Source: Apiosordaria backusii (Eukaryota; Ascomycota; Sordariomycetes; Sordariales; Lasiosphaeriaceae). Taken from it: a stretch of DNA of 64,000 nt. Of this stretch, positions 24,866 to 34,155 are shown one piece after another. The stretch is from contig JAUKTV010000005.1 in assembly GCA_030549205.1 (NCBI GenBank), positions 1,426,001-1,490,000 of the forward strand. Direction: 5' to 3'. The stretch's first letter is position 1; every line of letters starts with the position of its first letter. Below the pieces are notes generated by a model that did no database searches, was not told the DNA's origin, and was given only the letters and a program-made list of their open reading frames with translations. Made by a program: the position numbers and the translations under genes.

Positions 24866-25495
24866 TCACGGCCCCTCACCCCTGACTGTTGCCCCAACAA
24901 CTTTCTCCTCAGGTTTGATAGCAATGACACACCTTTTCCCCTTCCCATTCCAGTACACACTTTTACACCTTTCATCACTGGGAACATCAACCCATTGGTT
25001 CGCGTACTTGATCCAGGCATTGTCGAACGCCTCCCACCAGAAATCTGTTGTAATGCAGGCATTGCCACCGTGAATGGAGATTATATAAGGGAGCCCGGGC
25101 GTGTTTTCAACAGCTTTCCACGCGTCCCCGTGATTTGAACAATTGAGCATGAAATTCGTCTGGAAACCTGGCAGACGGACGGTAGTGTATGGTTTGTTGC
25201 CCCAGATACCGCCATCGCCAAAGGTGACGGTGAAAGTGCCGCTAGTCCCGGGGATACGTCAGTCGGAGTACCCAAAGCTGGGAGATGGGCAGACAGTGGA
25301 CAGTATCTCTTACCATGCAGCTTCACCTAGAGAGTCATCCCAGGTACACGGCTTGTCATCGAGGGAATGGAAGTGTTCTTGGTCCAGACTGGGTACGTCA
25401 GATGAGACTTCTGTCAGATGATCTCCTGAATGTGGAGGTGCTGCGAAGACCGTCAAGGCGCAATACGCCAGGACAATGAGGGACAGCTTCAGCAT
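24866..25495 (-). CDS. small secreted protein, 185 residues
   Basis: Exons complement(24866..25241, 25314..25495). The start at 25495 (MLKLSLIVLAYCALTVFAA) is a strong signal peptide with an AA/APP cleavage region. The intron (GTAAGA...CTAG, 72 bases, CTGAC branch) splits a Cys codon and joins the acidic first part to a second exon with evenly spaced Cys residues: after the junction Cys, CSNHGDAW, NACITTD, ERCKSV and KRCVIA. Trp/Tyr-rich segments (DFWWEAFDNAWIKYANQW) suggest a compact disulfide-bonded domain. I do not recognise the family. It is an effector-like or cell-wall-active secreted protein at most by inference. Confidence 0.68.
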
Positions 25496-26298
25496 TATTC
25501 TCGAACTGTGGGATGGAGTTTTGCAAAGAGTGCGTGGCTGGGTCTGTGATAGGATCAATACAGTCGGATGCAAGACGGATATCGAGCATTTTATACTGGG
25601 TAGGTGTCGCCACCCATGTCAGCCCGAAGGACCTTTTGAGGGATACACTGAATACGGTACCGGGTGGTCACATAGGTACCTGCAGACGGACACGATGAAG
25701 ACAACCATGGTGACAGGAGCGAGTGTCTCACTTCACCCTGAGACATCATCCACAAATGAACTGCCCTATGTATGAGGAAGGTAGTCGGGATGGTTGTATC
25801 GGTAACCAGAGACCACCGGTATGTGACCCAGCATAACGCTGAAGACCCGCAGAAAAGCTGGCCCCTGAGGACACACAAGAACTTGGCATAGCAATCACCT
25901 ACAATGTTTCGGTTAACTCGGACAGGAATGAGGGATATCAATCACACTCTGTTCCAGCCTTGTCAAACAATGTCTTATTTGTATGCCTTTAAAGTCCAGG
26001 AGTGTAACCAGACAATGCTTCAACGCTCAATATCTGTGCCGAGTCCCAAATCGAGCAATTTATTTGTCCAACTCTTCAGCACTACCATAAAACAAGATTG
26101 CCCAGTTTACACAGCCCACACTCGGTCCGATGTTCAAAAGTCGCTCACCTGATCATTTCTCTGCCACACGGTGATGGCGAAAAGATAGGTACCTAAGGTA
26201 GGCAAGCACATTGCTTTCTCATCATGGTTTCATACCGAAGTTAACGCCTACAGAAATGAGGGAGCCTACTCCTACAGGGATGCCCTCCCCATTTGCCA
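25496..26298. other. intergenic, no gene seen
   Basis: 800 bases upstream of the small secreted-protein gene and downstream of the next one on the same strand. It contains an exact TACCTAAGGTA at 26190-26200. No supported frame. Confidence 0.5.
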
Positions 26299-27000
26299 TC
26301 ATCCCTTCCACTCCACCCACTCCTCTTCCTCTTCCGCCGGACAAACCGCGCACCCAACCTTGAAATCCGTATGGTCACAAGGCTCCACCAGCGGCACCCA
26401 AGCTAACCCCCCGCCTCCATCCCCCGAACCACTCACTCGATCCGCGCAAACCCTCCCAACCGGCGCACCCAAACCTGACGCGTCCTTTCCATCGTTTCTC
26501 GGCAGCCTGCACCACCAAATCCGGTCTTTCAACTCGCACTGCCTTGCGCACCTCGTCTCCAACCCCAATTCCTCGCATCGATAATGGGGCTTGATGCTCC
26601 CATAAGCGCAACCCTCTTCCCCTTCTGGACCGGGGCAGATGGGTGGTACGTAAGGGGACATGTCAAAAGCTTGGACTGCCCATAAGGACCAGTTCAGTGT
26701 TGTGCTGGAAGGCGGGGAGATAGCAGTGGAGGAGGGGGACGAGATGACTGTACGGGAGATAATTTCTGTTTGGGTGAGGGGGTAGGGGAAGATGACTTCG
26801 AAGTCAGGGGAGACAGGCCAAGGGTCAATGAGGGTGATGTGATCGATGGTGGTGGCGGAGGGCGTGGATGGATTGGTGTATGTTGTTGTGAGAGTGGTTG
26901 TTATGGTGGTCGGGTAGGAGGTTCTGGTGCTGGGAGCCGGCTGGGCGATGGCGGGCCAGATGAGGGCCACGATGAGCCATAACCGGGTTGACAGGCCCAT
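26299..27000 (-). CDS. secreted Ser/Thr-rich, Cys-containing protein, 233 residues
   Basis: Single-exon frame from the ATG at 27000. Residues 1-19 (MGLSTRLWLIVALIWPAIA) form a signal peptide. A Ser/Thr/Pro-rich stretch follows, likely O-glycosylated, then a C-terminal half with about nine Cys (ICPGPEGEEGCAYG, YRCEEL, RCARQCEL, WWCRL, RVCAD, PCDHTDFKVGCAVC). The order of a mucin-like spacer followed by a Cys-rich module is typical of fungal extracellular or wall proteins. The last residues are acidic. Family not recognised. Confidence 0.62.
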   Translation of the reverse strand: MGLSTRLWLIVALIWPAIAQPAPSTRTSYPTTITTTLTTTYTNPSTPSATTIDHITLIDPWPVSPDFEVIFPYPLTQTEIISRTVISSPSSTAISPPSSTTLNWSLWAVQAFDMSPYVPPICPGPEGEEGCAYGSIKPHYRCEELGLETRCARQCELKDRIWWCRLPRNDGKDASGLGAPVGRVCADRVSGSGDGGGGLAWVPLVEPCDHTDFKVGCAVCPAEEEEEWVEWKG

Positions 27001-27451
27001 ATCTAGTCCAGGTTGCTCAGGGTGGCTTATCTCAAGGCGCCAGATTGCTCAGGGGTGTTCAAAGACTAGGTACTGTAAGATTCCTTTAGGCCTACAGTCC
27101 AGCTTGGCGTATTGCTTCGCCTTATAAACGGCGTTAAAATGCAGCGCCTGCTCATGAGACGCAAGTGTCCGCATGATGAAAATACCCGGCTACCGTAGGT
27201 AGTGTCGGTGGAAGATGCTGAAGCTTAGCCGAGGACTGACGCTCTTTACCCGTCAAGTTGCGGACCAAGGAAGAACTTTCGAAGCCGGCAGATGCCCACA
27301 CTCCAAGTCTCCAACACTACAGCTCAGAGAAAGGACTGTAGAAGCTTACAACAAGCAGTGCACAAACTAAAGGATGATACAAGAGAGCTTAGTTAGGTAA
27401 GAGACTACCACTTGCATGTGTTTAGACTTCTAGGTACACTGCACCCCAGGA
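27001..27451. other. intergenic, no gene seen
   Basis: 450 bases between two minus-strand secreted-protein genes. It must hold the promoter of the gene that starts at 27000. Confidence 0.5.
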
Positions 27452-28753
27452 CTATATCGTAGCCCCAATGATCTGGACGGTATAGTCAACCCCTGTATTG
27501 GTCTCGGCCGTCAACTTGAATGGATCAAACAATACCAAGTTCGCAGGTGTATTCACCACGACCAGCATCACCTCCTCGCCATTCCCAACAGCGACGTTCC
27601 CGCTTCCCTTCACCAACTCCACGTATCTCACTGCCCCACTAGCCTGTCTAACCGCAAGGGTAGACGTCAACCTCCCCGCACCAGAAATCGTGATGGTGAC
27701 GCTGACGTTCACCGCCCCGTTTGTCTTGAGCGGAATGATGTTGGCCCCCATGTACCTCGGCCGCCTCGCACTCTTGACTCTATACTGTCCATTCCCTTGA
27801 CTATCCAGATTCGCATAGATGATCTGTGATCTCTGGCTTCTCCATATGGCCTGAGCTTGAGGATGGTTGATGTCCACGAATGCCATTCGAGCCCAGTACT
27901 TGCCGACCACGGCTTGAATCTTTGTACCCCCCGGGGCGATGAGGCGCTCGAGGACATGAAGAGGGGTTTCATCGCTGTACCGCTTGTACTGTGTCCAGAC
28001 TCCAGGGAAGATGCTGGTCCCCAGCCCCTGAATCTGGTCAGGGTTGTTGTGGAGGTATGTCAGGAAGGGGAAGGCCTGGTAGTGGTTGGCTGTATTGGCA
28101 GTGCCGTCAACGATGACCTGGAAGGAGTCTCCGATAACCTTTTTGAGCTCGATGATGGTGTTGCCTTCAGGCTGGTTGTATTTTGCGCGGGCAGGGGCGC
28201 AGTGAGGGGAGGTGAGGTAGGTGTCTGCGACGAAGTTGGCGACGGTTTCCCACCAGGCGCCGGTGCGGTATTGGTCAATCCACCAGCGGGCTGAGTACGT
28301 GAGGGCATGTCCAAACTCATGAACGACGACACCTGGCTCTGTCATCCAGGTCTTCACCACGTTGAGCCATGCCAGGCCTAGGTTGAGGTCAGTCGGGGTG
28401 TTGGCGGCAGCTCCAGGGAGGGTTTCCAGCTGGTAGACGTTGAGCTTATGCCAGGGCCCATTATCGTGGTCTTGCCTGAAGCTCAGTCCAGGACTGCGCC
28501 ATCCAAGATCATCAACGAAGCAAGTGTAGGCGGCCTCGAGCATGGCGATGGTTCTGTCGGCTACGGCATCGCTCGTTGCGCCGTAGATGCGGAAGTGGGG
28601 CGAGTCCTTCCATCGAGAGCCACCAGGGCCAACGTTAGGGTTCGCTGTGAAGTCTGCTGGTGGTACTCTTGGGGTAATCAGCCCGGTGGAAGGTAGGGCA
28701 TCAACAAGTGTTGAAACTCCTGACAAGAGCACTACCTGGGTCAAGGTCTTCAT
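27452..28753 (-). CDS. secreted DUF6055-like zincin, 433 residues
   Basis: Single exon from the ATG at 28753. A signal peptide (MKTLTQVVLLSGVSTLVDA) precedes a domain with the zincin motif VVVHEFGHAL (about residues 142-151), followed by WWETVANFVADTY, whose Glu/Asp could complete the metal site. The central part (FPGVWTQYKRYSDETPLHVL, KIQAVVGKYWARMAFVDI) matches the pattern of DUF6055 proteins of fungi and bacteria. The C-terminal 110 residues are beta-rich (VNVSVTITISGAGRLTSTLAV), a probable beta-sandwich. It may act as an extracellular metallopeptidase or binding protein; activity is inferred only from HExxH. It is the second HExxH protein in this 6 kb secreted-protein run, and the two are not obviously related. 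Confidence 0.75.
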   Translation of the reverse strand: MKTLTQVVLLSGVSTLVDALPSTGLITPRVPPADFTANPNVGPGGSRWKDSPHFRIYGATSDAVADRTIAMLEAAYTCFVDDLGWRSPGLSFRQDHDNGPWHKLNVYQLETLPGAAANTPTDLNLGLAWLNVVKTWMTEPGVVVHEFGHALTYSARWWIDQYRTGAWWETVANFVADTYLTSPHCAPARAKYNQPEGNTIIELKKVIGDSFQVIVDGTANTANHYQAFPFLTYLHNNPDQIQGLGTSIFPGVWTQYKRYSDETPLHVLERLIAPGGTKIQAVVGKYWARMAFVDINHPQAQAIWRSQRSQIIYANLDSQGNGQYRVKSARRPRYMGANIIPLKTNGAVNVSVTITISGAGRLTSTLAVRQASGAVRYVELVKGSGNVAVGNGEEVMLVVVNTPANLVLFDPFKLTAETNTGVDYTVQIIGATI

Positions 28754-29055
28754 GATTGTTAGCCCACAGTGATAGCAGTGTTGTCATACATAGGTATCAT
28801 GTTGAACTAGCAGTGCTATGACTTCAATATGTAGAACTATCAGCATGCACAAGTACCGGCATACGTATCGTCTGCTTCTTGTTTTGGAACCTTTTCATTC
28901 GTGGGCTTTTGCGGGCAGAATAGATTGGCGAGTGATCAGGGGCATGACGGAGTTGGAAATGCGGAGGATGCTTGACATGAATAGTACCCCAGGCCAAAAC
29001 CTCCTGCACCGAATGCTACATTGCCCATTTGGCTGTACCATTTTCCCCTACTCCT
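28754..29055. other. intergenic, no gene seen
   Basis: Short interval carrying the promoter of the zincin gene and the 3' side of the next small gene. Confidence 0.5.
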
Positions 29056-29414
29056 TTAGGGCTCTTGTGCAACTTGGCGAACACTCTTGCAACTGCACTT
29101 ACAGACGCCTTGGGACTTGTCTTTCTCTGGGCTGCTAACTTCACACTGAGAAAAAAGCGAGTTAGTTAAAAATATCCGTCAGTTAACAATATCTCACTCA
29201 CAGTCGAGTCTAAACAGTGGGCTAGGTCCATGATCAACAGTTCTTCCCGCAGGTAGCTCAAGCAGGCGTCACCACACCACTGGTCGCAGTTATGTCTGGT
29301 TCGTTTTGGTAGGCTTGAATCACAGCTGCAAGCAATAGGGTCACCTATCGCTGTGATGGTTGCCGAAAAGGCGATGACAACGGCAAGACAGCTGGAGATG
29401 TTGTAAAATTTCAT
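29056..29414 (-). CDS. small secreted cysteine-rich protein, 100 residues, two exons
   Basis: Exons complement(29056..29145, 29202..29414). A one-exon reading ends after 82 codons by running into a 56-base intron (GTGAGT, CTGAC/CTAAC branch sequences, TTTTTTCTCAG). Splicing it adds 29 residues that contain four more Cys, which strongly supports the model. After a signal peptide of about 22 residues (MKFYNISSCLAVVIAFSATITA) the mature chain of about 78 residues holds ten Cys, at 29, 31, 43, 47, 51, 67, 72, 86, 88 and 90. The CxC start and the CxCxC near the end are distinctive. Size, secretion signal and Cys density are those of fungal effector-like or antimicrobial-type proteins. No named family was recognised and no function is claimed. 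Confidence 0.72.
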
Positions 29415-30288
29415 GTTCAGACCTTGAGGAGTGCTGGATGCGACCTGAAAGGCGGGGGATGGCTGTCAATAAGAGAACATTTAAGAGAGCAAGAGGCAGG
29501 GGAATGATGGAATGGGAGCAACCTTGATATTTAGGCTGGGGCAAGTTGTACAATACCTTGGGAGTTTGAGTAAGGTAGCGCTCTCGTCTCGAAGGCTGGA
29601 TAAAGTCGACGGGTCTCATTCCTGTCCGGATTTGGTAGGCACGCAACATCGTGAAGACAAGGAGCTGGCAGCTGCTGGCAGTTGCTGGCAGTTGCTTTCA
29701 TCTGACAGTGCCAAAGTATCACTGTTGTTGCCCCTGAATCCACTCTTGTTGGCGTTGTGGTTGCCAGTTGTACCTAAATCGCTGAGCTGCCTGACAAGGT
29801 CATTTGGAATACTTCAAAAAATGTCAGGGGAAACCCCAGACTCCGGATGCAAGGCTCTATCCAGATATTGGAGTGTATATTACGACCTTTTCTTCTCATG
29901 AACATTCGCTTTCAACAAACTCAAGATCTCAAGCTGCGTCTTCCATGCCACAAGAACTTTTCCGACCTCAGTATGCAGACAGAAGGGGTATATGAGATGT
30001 CATAGGAGGCCTGAGGCTGATGCAATTAAAATCAGGAGCTGTTTGGTGATCCTCACAATTTCAATACGGTTCCCAAAACATCAGACCATCACATTCAGTT
30101 CGCGGGAAGGATGCAAGAGAGAGTGAAGTTTGGTAATATCAGTTCTATTTCCATGCTGCAAGGCAACCCCATTCACCCAACCCATCCATTATACTACTAG
30201 TACATTGAAGCGATCAAATTCCCAAACCCTAACGCCCATTGCCCATCCCATTACATTATCCCATTAGTTGTCCATCAACAGCTGCCCT
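29415..30288. other. intergenic between two minus-strand genes
   Basis: Contains a short repeat of CTGGCAG(C/T)TG units near 29668-29696 and an AAACCCTAAC telobox-like motif at about 30224. No gene seen. Confidence 0.5.
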
Positions 30289-31023
30289 TTAGAAGATGGT
30301 GATGCGTCTCCTCTCATAAGCCTTGGCCTTGGGGACCCGGATTCTGAGGATGCCATTCTCAAGCGCGGCGGTGACCTCGTCAGTGTCGACGCGGCCAGGG
30401 AACTGGAACGTCCGGGAGAACTCGCCAACGTTTCTCTCCTGGAGCCAGTACTTGACAGGCGCTGATGTCTGTTGAGCTTGTTGCTGGGCAGGTTGCTTCG
30501 CGATCTCAGTTGCGGTAGGAGTGGCAGGACGGCTGGTCACAGGGGTGACAGCGTCGTACTCGTCCTCGGTGTCATCCTCGACGGTAGCCTGGTAAGGGCT
30601 TCGTGGTCTTGGCTGTTCCTCGGGGTTCTCGGAGGTGGGCTCCGGGGATGAGGCAAAGAGCTGCTCGTAATTGCGCTCAACTTTGCCGGAGATGGTGATT
30701 GTCTGGGGCTCAGGGAACTCAATGCTGATGTTCTCCTTCGCAACACCAGGAAGGTCGGCGTAGAGCTCGTAAGCATCTTCTACTTCCCGGACATCAAATG
30801 CTGGCTGGAAGCGCTGAGGTTGAGCCTGGGGAAGAGCCTTCTGTCGTGGTTTCTGTTGCTGTTGCTGTTGCTGGGGCTGTTGCTTCTTGGGGCGCTGTTG
30901 TTGCTGCTTGCGCTCAGGCTGCTGCTGCTGCTGGGCCTGTTCCCACTCGTCAAGGAAGCGGAACAGAGGCATGAAGTTGGGCTCCTCAGGAGCGCAGAAG
31001 GCGGGGGCAAAGAACATCGACAT
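30289..31023 (-). CDS. hsp30: Hsp20/alpha-crystallin small heat-shock protein (Hsp30 type)
   Basis: The frame starts at the ATG at 31023 (MSMFFAPAF) and encodes 244 residues. Upstream in-frame codons add a hydrophobic stretch that is probably 5' UTR. Residues about 28-75 are a Gln/Lys/Pro-rich run (repeated QQQQQ). The alpha-crystallin domain starts at FQPAFDVREVEDAYELYADLPG and continues with ISIEFPEPQTITISGKVERNY. It is then split by an insertion of about 75 acidic/Ser/Pro residues before closing with GEFSRTFQFPGRVDTDEV, the A-x-x-x-NGILRIRVPK signature and RRITI. An interrupted crystallin domain is also known in Neurospora Hsp30. It is an ATP-independent chaperone that holds unfolding proteins. 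A heat-shock element lies upstream at 31380-31394. Confidence 0.92.
   Translation of the reverse strand: MSMFFAPAFCAPEEPNFMPLFRFLDEWEQAQQQQQPERKQQQQRPKKQQPQQQQQQQKPRQKALPQAQPQRFQPAFDVREVEDAYELYADLPGVAKENISIEFPEPQTITISGKVERNYEQLFASSPEPTSENPEEQPRPRSPYQATVEDDTEDEYDAVTPVTSRPATPTATEIAKQPAQQQAQQTSAPVKYWLQERNVGEFSRTFQFPGRVDTDEVTAALENGILRIRVPKAKAYERRRITIF
30840..30940. repeat. CAG/CTG-type (poly-Gln) imperfect trinucleotide tract in hsp30
   Basis: Interrupted TTG/CTG triplets encode the Gln runs of the Hsp30 N-terminus on the minus strand. Confidence 0.8.
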
Positions 31024-31238
31024 GTTGATTGTTGGGGAGTTTTTGTTGATGTGTGAGGTAGAGTTTACGTTGCGGTGTTGTATCCGAGCGATGCTCTTGT
31101 TGCTGAGACCGGGAGCTATGATGATGCTGATGAGAATGATGGGACAAAGACAGCGAAAAACTGACAACTTATGTATTCAATTGAGATGCACTTGAACCAC
31201 CTAATCTACACAGCATTACGAAGCCTTGCAGGCGTCGC

Positions 31239-31251
31239 GAATGCTCCAGAA
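31239..31251 (-). promoter_or_regulatory. imperfect heat-shock element
   Basis: GAAtgCTCcaGAA keeps the alternating three-unit layout of an HSF site with one mismatch in the middle unit (CTC for TTC). It is 216 bases upstream of the hsp30 start codon. Confidence 0.5.
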
Positions 31252-31379
31252 CTGACTTGTTGGAACGCGACAGTCTGATGCCTTGGGTAGTGCATCGCTG
31301 AAAGCAGGCCAGTCACCGCTGGAAAAGGCTGGAAACTGCTGGACCCCAGTGGCTGGAATTAGGTATGCTTGGAGATACA

Positions 31380-31394
31380 CGAAGCTTCCAGAAA
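31380..31394 (-). promoter_or_regulatory. heat-shock element, three perfect inverted units
   Basis: cGAAgcTTCcaGAAa is an exact nGAAnnTTCnnGAAn site, the binding sequence of trimeric heat-shock factor. It lies about 357 bases upstream of the hsp30 start codon. Confidence 0.75.
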
Positions 31395-31682
31395 TCGTGG
31401 CGCATAAAGGAATGCACAGGCCACCCGCCCTGCCAAGGCTGCCCACTGCTGCCTGAAGTTCAGGCCGTTCGGACACCGAAGATACCTACCTTACCGGGAT
31501 TCCAATCCATCGTATTAGTCAGAAAAAATAATCTTAACCCCTGTCCGCAACCATGAACCGCATCATGGTTTTCCCACACCATCTGTGACAACGGTTTCCT
31601 GCTCTCTTCCTCGCCACTTTCGTTCATCACAATTTATGTATCGCCAACTACAGTCACTCATTTAAAAAGCAACATTCACAAG

Positions 31683-32492
31683 ATGCATCTTCCTATGCAA
31701 CTCCTGGCCACCGCGGCACTCCTCCTTCCCAACCCCGGCGTTCTCGCCCGCGGCCCGCCTGGCTCAGGCCCTCCATCTGCCGAAGATGGCCCTGACAAGC
31801 TTGAAAAGTGCGGCTGCACCAAGATCGCCAACGCCATCCTGAAGTGTCAGAGCATCGACTGGATGAAGACCAAATCGCAAAAGGAGATCCGTGATTGCGT
31901 CTGCATATCAAACGAAGATCGTGAAAACGCCTGGTACGGATACATCCACAACTGCCGCGCTTGCCTCAGCCCCGGCAGCTACGACATCAATGACTTTTTC
32001 GACAACTTCTCGCGCACTCTTTCGCAACTTTCTGTCTCCTGCACCAATGCCGGTGGAGGTGTCACTGCCGACGGAAACAGCATTTGCGCCAGCAATTACT
32101 ATTTCGAGGGTTGTGCTTCTCTCAAACCCAGTGGCAAGGACAGCTGGGCCAGCTATGAGGTTTTCGGCCGGAATGGCGACGAGGCTCAGAAAGGCAATGG
32201 GACTAGGGCGCTCAACCTCGTGAACCCCAACGGCGATGACACGGACACGGACTCGGATGACGAAGGAAGCAGCACGGCTACATCCTCAACCTCGACTGCT
32301 CTTACAAGCTCAAGCACAGCTCCGGCTGGAGAGGACCGGACCTCGACGACTCAAACTCAGGACGCTGCAACCAACACTGAGACCACGGCTGCTGTCACCA
32401 CCACCCCTGCTGGATCTTCCGGTGTGACTGGTGCTATTATTCCTGGATTTGGATTGGCTCTTGTTTTGGGCGTGGGAACCATGATGATCTAA
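31683..32492 (+). CDS. GPI-anchored-type cell-surface protein, 269 residues
   Basis: Single exon from the ATG at 31683. The signal peptide is MHLPMQLLATAALLLPNPGVLA. A Cys-rich domain (residues about 42-150) has pairs and singles: CGC, LKCQS, DCVC, NCRAC, SCTN, ICAS and EGCAS. It resembles fungal extracellular Cys-rich domains but not the standard eight-Cys CFEM spacing. A Ser/Thr-rich stretch follows, with an acidic DTDTDSDDEG segment, and the chain ends in a hydrophobic tail (IIPGFGLALVLGVGTMMI) after a Gly/Ser ω-site-like region. This order (signal, Cys domain, Ser/Thr stalk, hydrophobic end) is that of GPI-anchored wall or membrane proteins. Confidence 0.78.
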   Translation: MHLPMQLLATAALLLPNPGVLARGPPGSGPPSAEDGPDKLEKCGCTKIANAILKCQSIDWMKTKSQKEIRDCVCISNEDRENAWYGYIHNCRACLSPGSYDINDFFDNFSRTLSQLSVSCTNAGGGVTADGNSICASNYYFEGCASLKPSGKDSWASYEVFGRNGDEAQKGNGTRALNLVNPNGDDTDTDSDDEGSSTATSSTSTALTSSSTAPAGEDRTSTTQTQDAATNTETTAAVTTTPAGSSGVTGAIIPGFGLALVLGVGTMMI

Positions 32493-32835
32493 AGAGTAGG
32501 TACCAGGTAGGTACCTTGGTGTCCAGTGGTATGTCCTTGGCTACTTAGGGGTAAATAAGGGGCAATAAACAAAGAAGCTACACGGCGCAATGCAGAATTA
32601 ATGTGAATCATATGTCACGTTGACAGTTTTGGTCGTTTTGATCATGGTCTTCATTTCCTCACGATACCACACTGACAACTGGGAAAAAACAAGGGAGATA
32701 TGATGTAACAGTTTGTATCGATACTATGGAATCAGCAACCTTAATCAAGCTCCTGTGCCATGAAACCCCTCCATTTGCCTGCAACGCCCTCGAGCTAAGG
32801 TACATTATTTCCAACAAACCAACATTCTGTTTCTT
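32493..32835. other. convergent intergenic region
   Basis: 343 bases between stops at 32492 and 32836. A GGTACC(A/T)-rich cluster lies near 32496-32518. No gene seen. Confidence 0.5.
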
Positions 32836-33201
32836 TCAAGCCGGAGGCGGCCTTTTCACCGGTTTCTCTGTAATGGGCTTGACTTCCTCCTCCTTGTCCC
32901 ATTGCAACGGGTCCTCCGTGCCATCATTTTCCGTCAAAAGTCTATGCAGCGTCTCGTTCGTCTCCACGATCGTGCGCCGAGCCTCCTCGATCTCCCACTT
33001 CAGCTCTTGGACCACAAAGACGAGGTCAGAGACTCTCTGCCTCGCCTTTTCGACGATGTCGGACGTCCTGTTGGAAACCTCTTTGGCGATATCCCTGGTG
33101 GCTGGGTACGCAACACGAAGAACCTTGGTGTAGGCATCGCTAATGGCGTTGAGGGCCCTAAAGCCCCCGGTTGGCGCCTCGTAGACTGGTTCGCTGGCCA
33201 T
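32836..33201 (-). CDS. small conserved-looking helical protein, 121 residues
   Basis: Single frame from the ATG at 33201. The sequence is mostly predicted helix. An amphipathic middle (EVSNRTSDIVEKARQRVSDL, then LKWEIEEARRTIVETNETLHRLL) has heptad-like spacing, consistent with a coiled coil. The tail is Lys/Pro-rich. There is no signal peptide and no membrane segment. I do not recognise the family. The compact ORF and coding-like composition support a real gene. Confidence 0.6.
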   Translation of the reverse strand: MASEPVYEAPTGGFRALNAISDAYTKVLRVAYPATRDIAKEVSNRTSDIVEKARQRVSDLVFVVQELKWEIEEARRTIVETNETLHRLLTENDGTEDPLQWDKEEEVKPITEKPVKRPPPA

Positions 33202-34155
33202 TTTGGATGTCGATCACTTGTTCTGGTGGTTTGTCAGTGAATGTTGGCGCTACCGTGACCAGCGCAGGTGTGGGTTCCAGGCCTCGAACTCACAGGATGG
33301 TATTTCCTCAAATGCGCAAGAATGATGAAGAGGCGAGGTGCTGAAGAGCTACCACTGTGTTTCGGATGCTGCGTTCAAGTTGAGATGTGTGTTTGTTTGC
33401 CTTGTTGGACTCTTGTTACTAGGTACATCATGGCCAGAAGGATCGCATATCACTTATAGACGTGTGAAACCGTCCATATCACGATCCTCCCCCGCCTTTG
33501 GCGCCGTAGAAGCCAAAGCTTGCGACTTCGGATGAATTCTGAAGCCGTCGATGCTCGTCAAAAACGGAATGCACTCATGCCTAACTGCCTACTTTCTTTA
33601 TTCCTCATTTTTGAGGAACTTGACGCAAGGCTGGGACAGCTGGCACCGTCTAAGCTGCATTGGGTCAGAAATTACCAGGTAGCCCACAGATTACTGGTGG
33701 GCTGATATTTGACACGCAAGAGATAGATAGGTAGCGTGGCGGTTCTGCTCAACATGGCAAAACCTAAATTCCATGCATATCTACTCTGGGTTGGGTGCGT
33801 GCCTAGTAAGGCCGTTATCAACCCCTGGGTTCCAAACTTGAACATTGCGTCAAAGATGGAGATGCCATGTGGAAAATCTGTGATGCACCTTTGAGGGTCG
33901 TGGGGGAGCACAGCTGCCCGACGCAACCCACGTGCAGATGACAGGAGTCTTGGCAAACATGTTTGGTCTGATTCTGATCACGCGGCGCAAAGAAACTCTT
34001 GGGGTCATGTTTTGTATGACTCCAATGTGGGCTTGATACTTGCATTGTCTCACTACCTCATCAAGTAAGCTGCCTACCTAAAGTACCTGGTACCTAATTG
34101 ACAATGGTCTCAAGCAGTGGAAAAGCTCGGGCCGATCCTGTACAATCTCTGCCGC
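33202..34155. other. intergenic, no gene seen
   Basis: Between two minus-strand genes. GGTACC/TACCTA elements occur near 34073-34094. The short frames here have no domain support. Confidence 0.5.

Larger units (their letters stand above)
31024..31682. promoter_or_regulatory. bidirectional promoter region of hsp30 and the GPI-type protein gene
   Basis: Starts at 31023 (minus) and 31683 (plus) face away from each other across 659 bases. Heat-shock-element sequences lie inside it and could affect either gene. No other gene seen. Confidence 0.6.
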
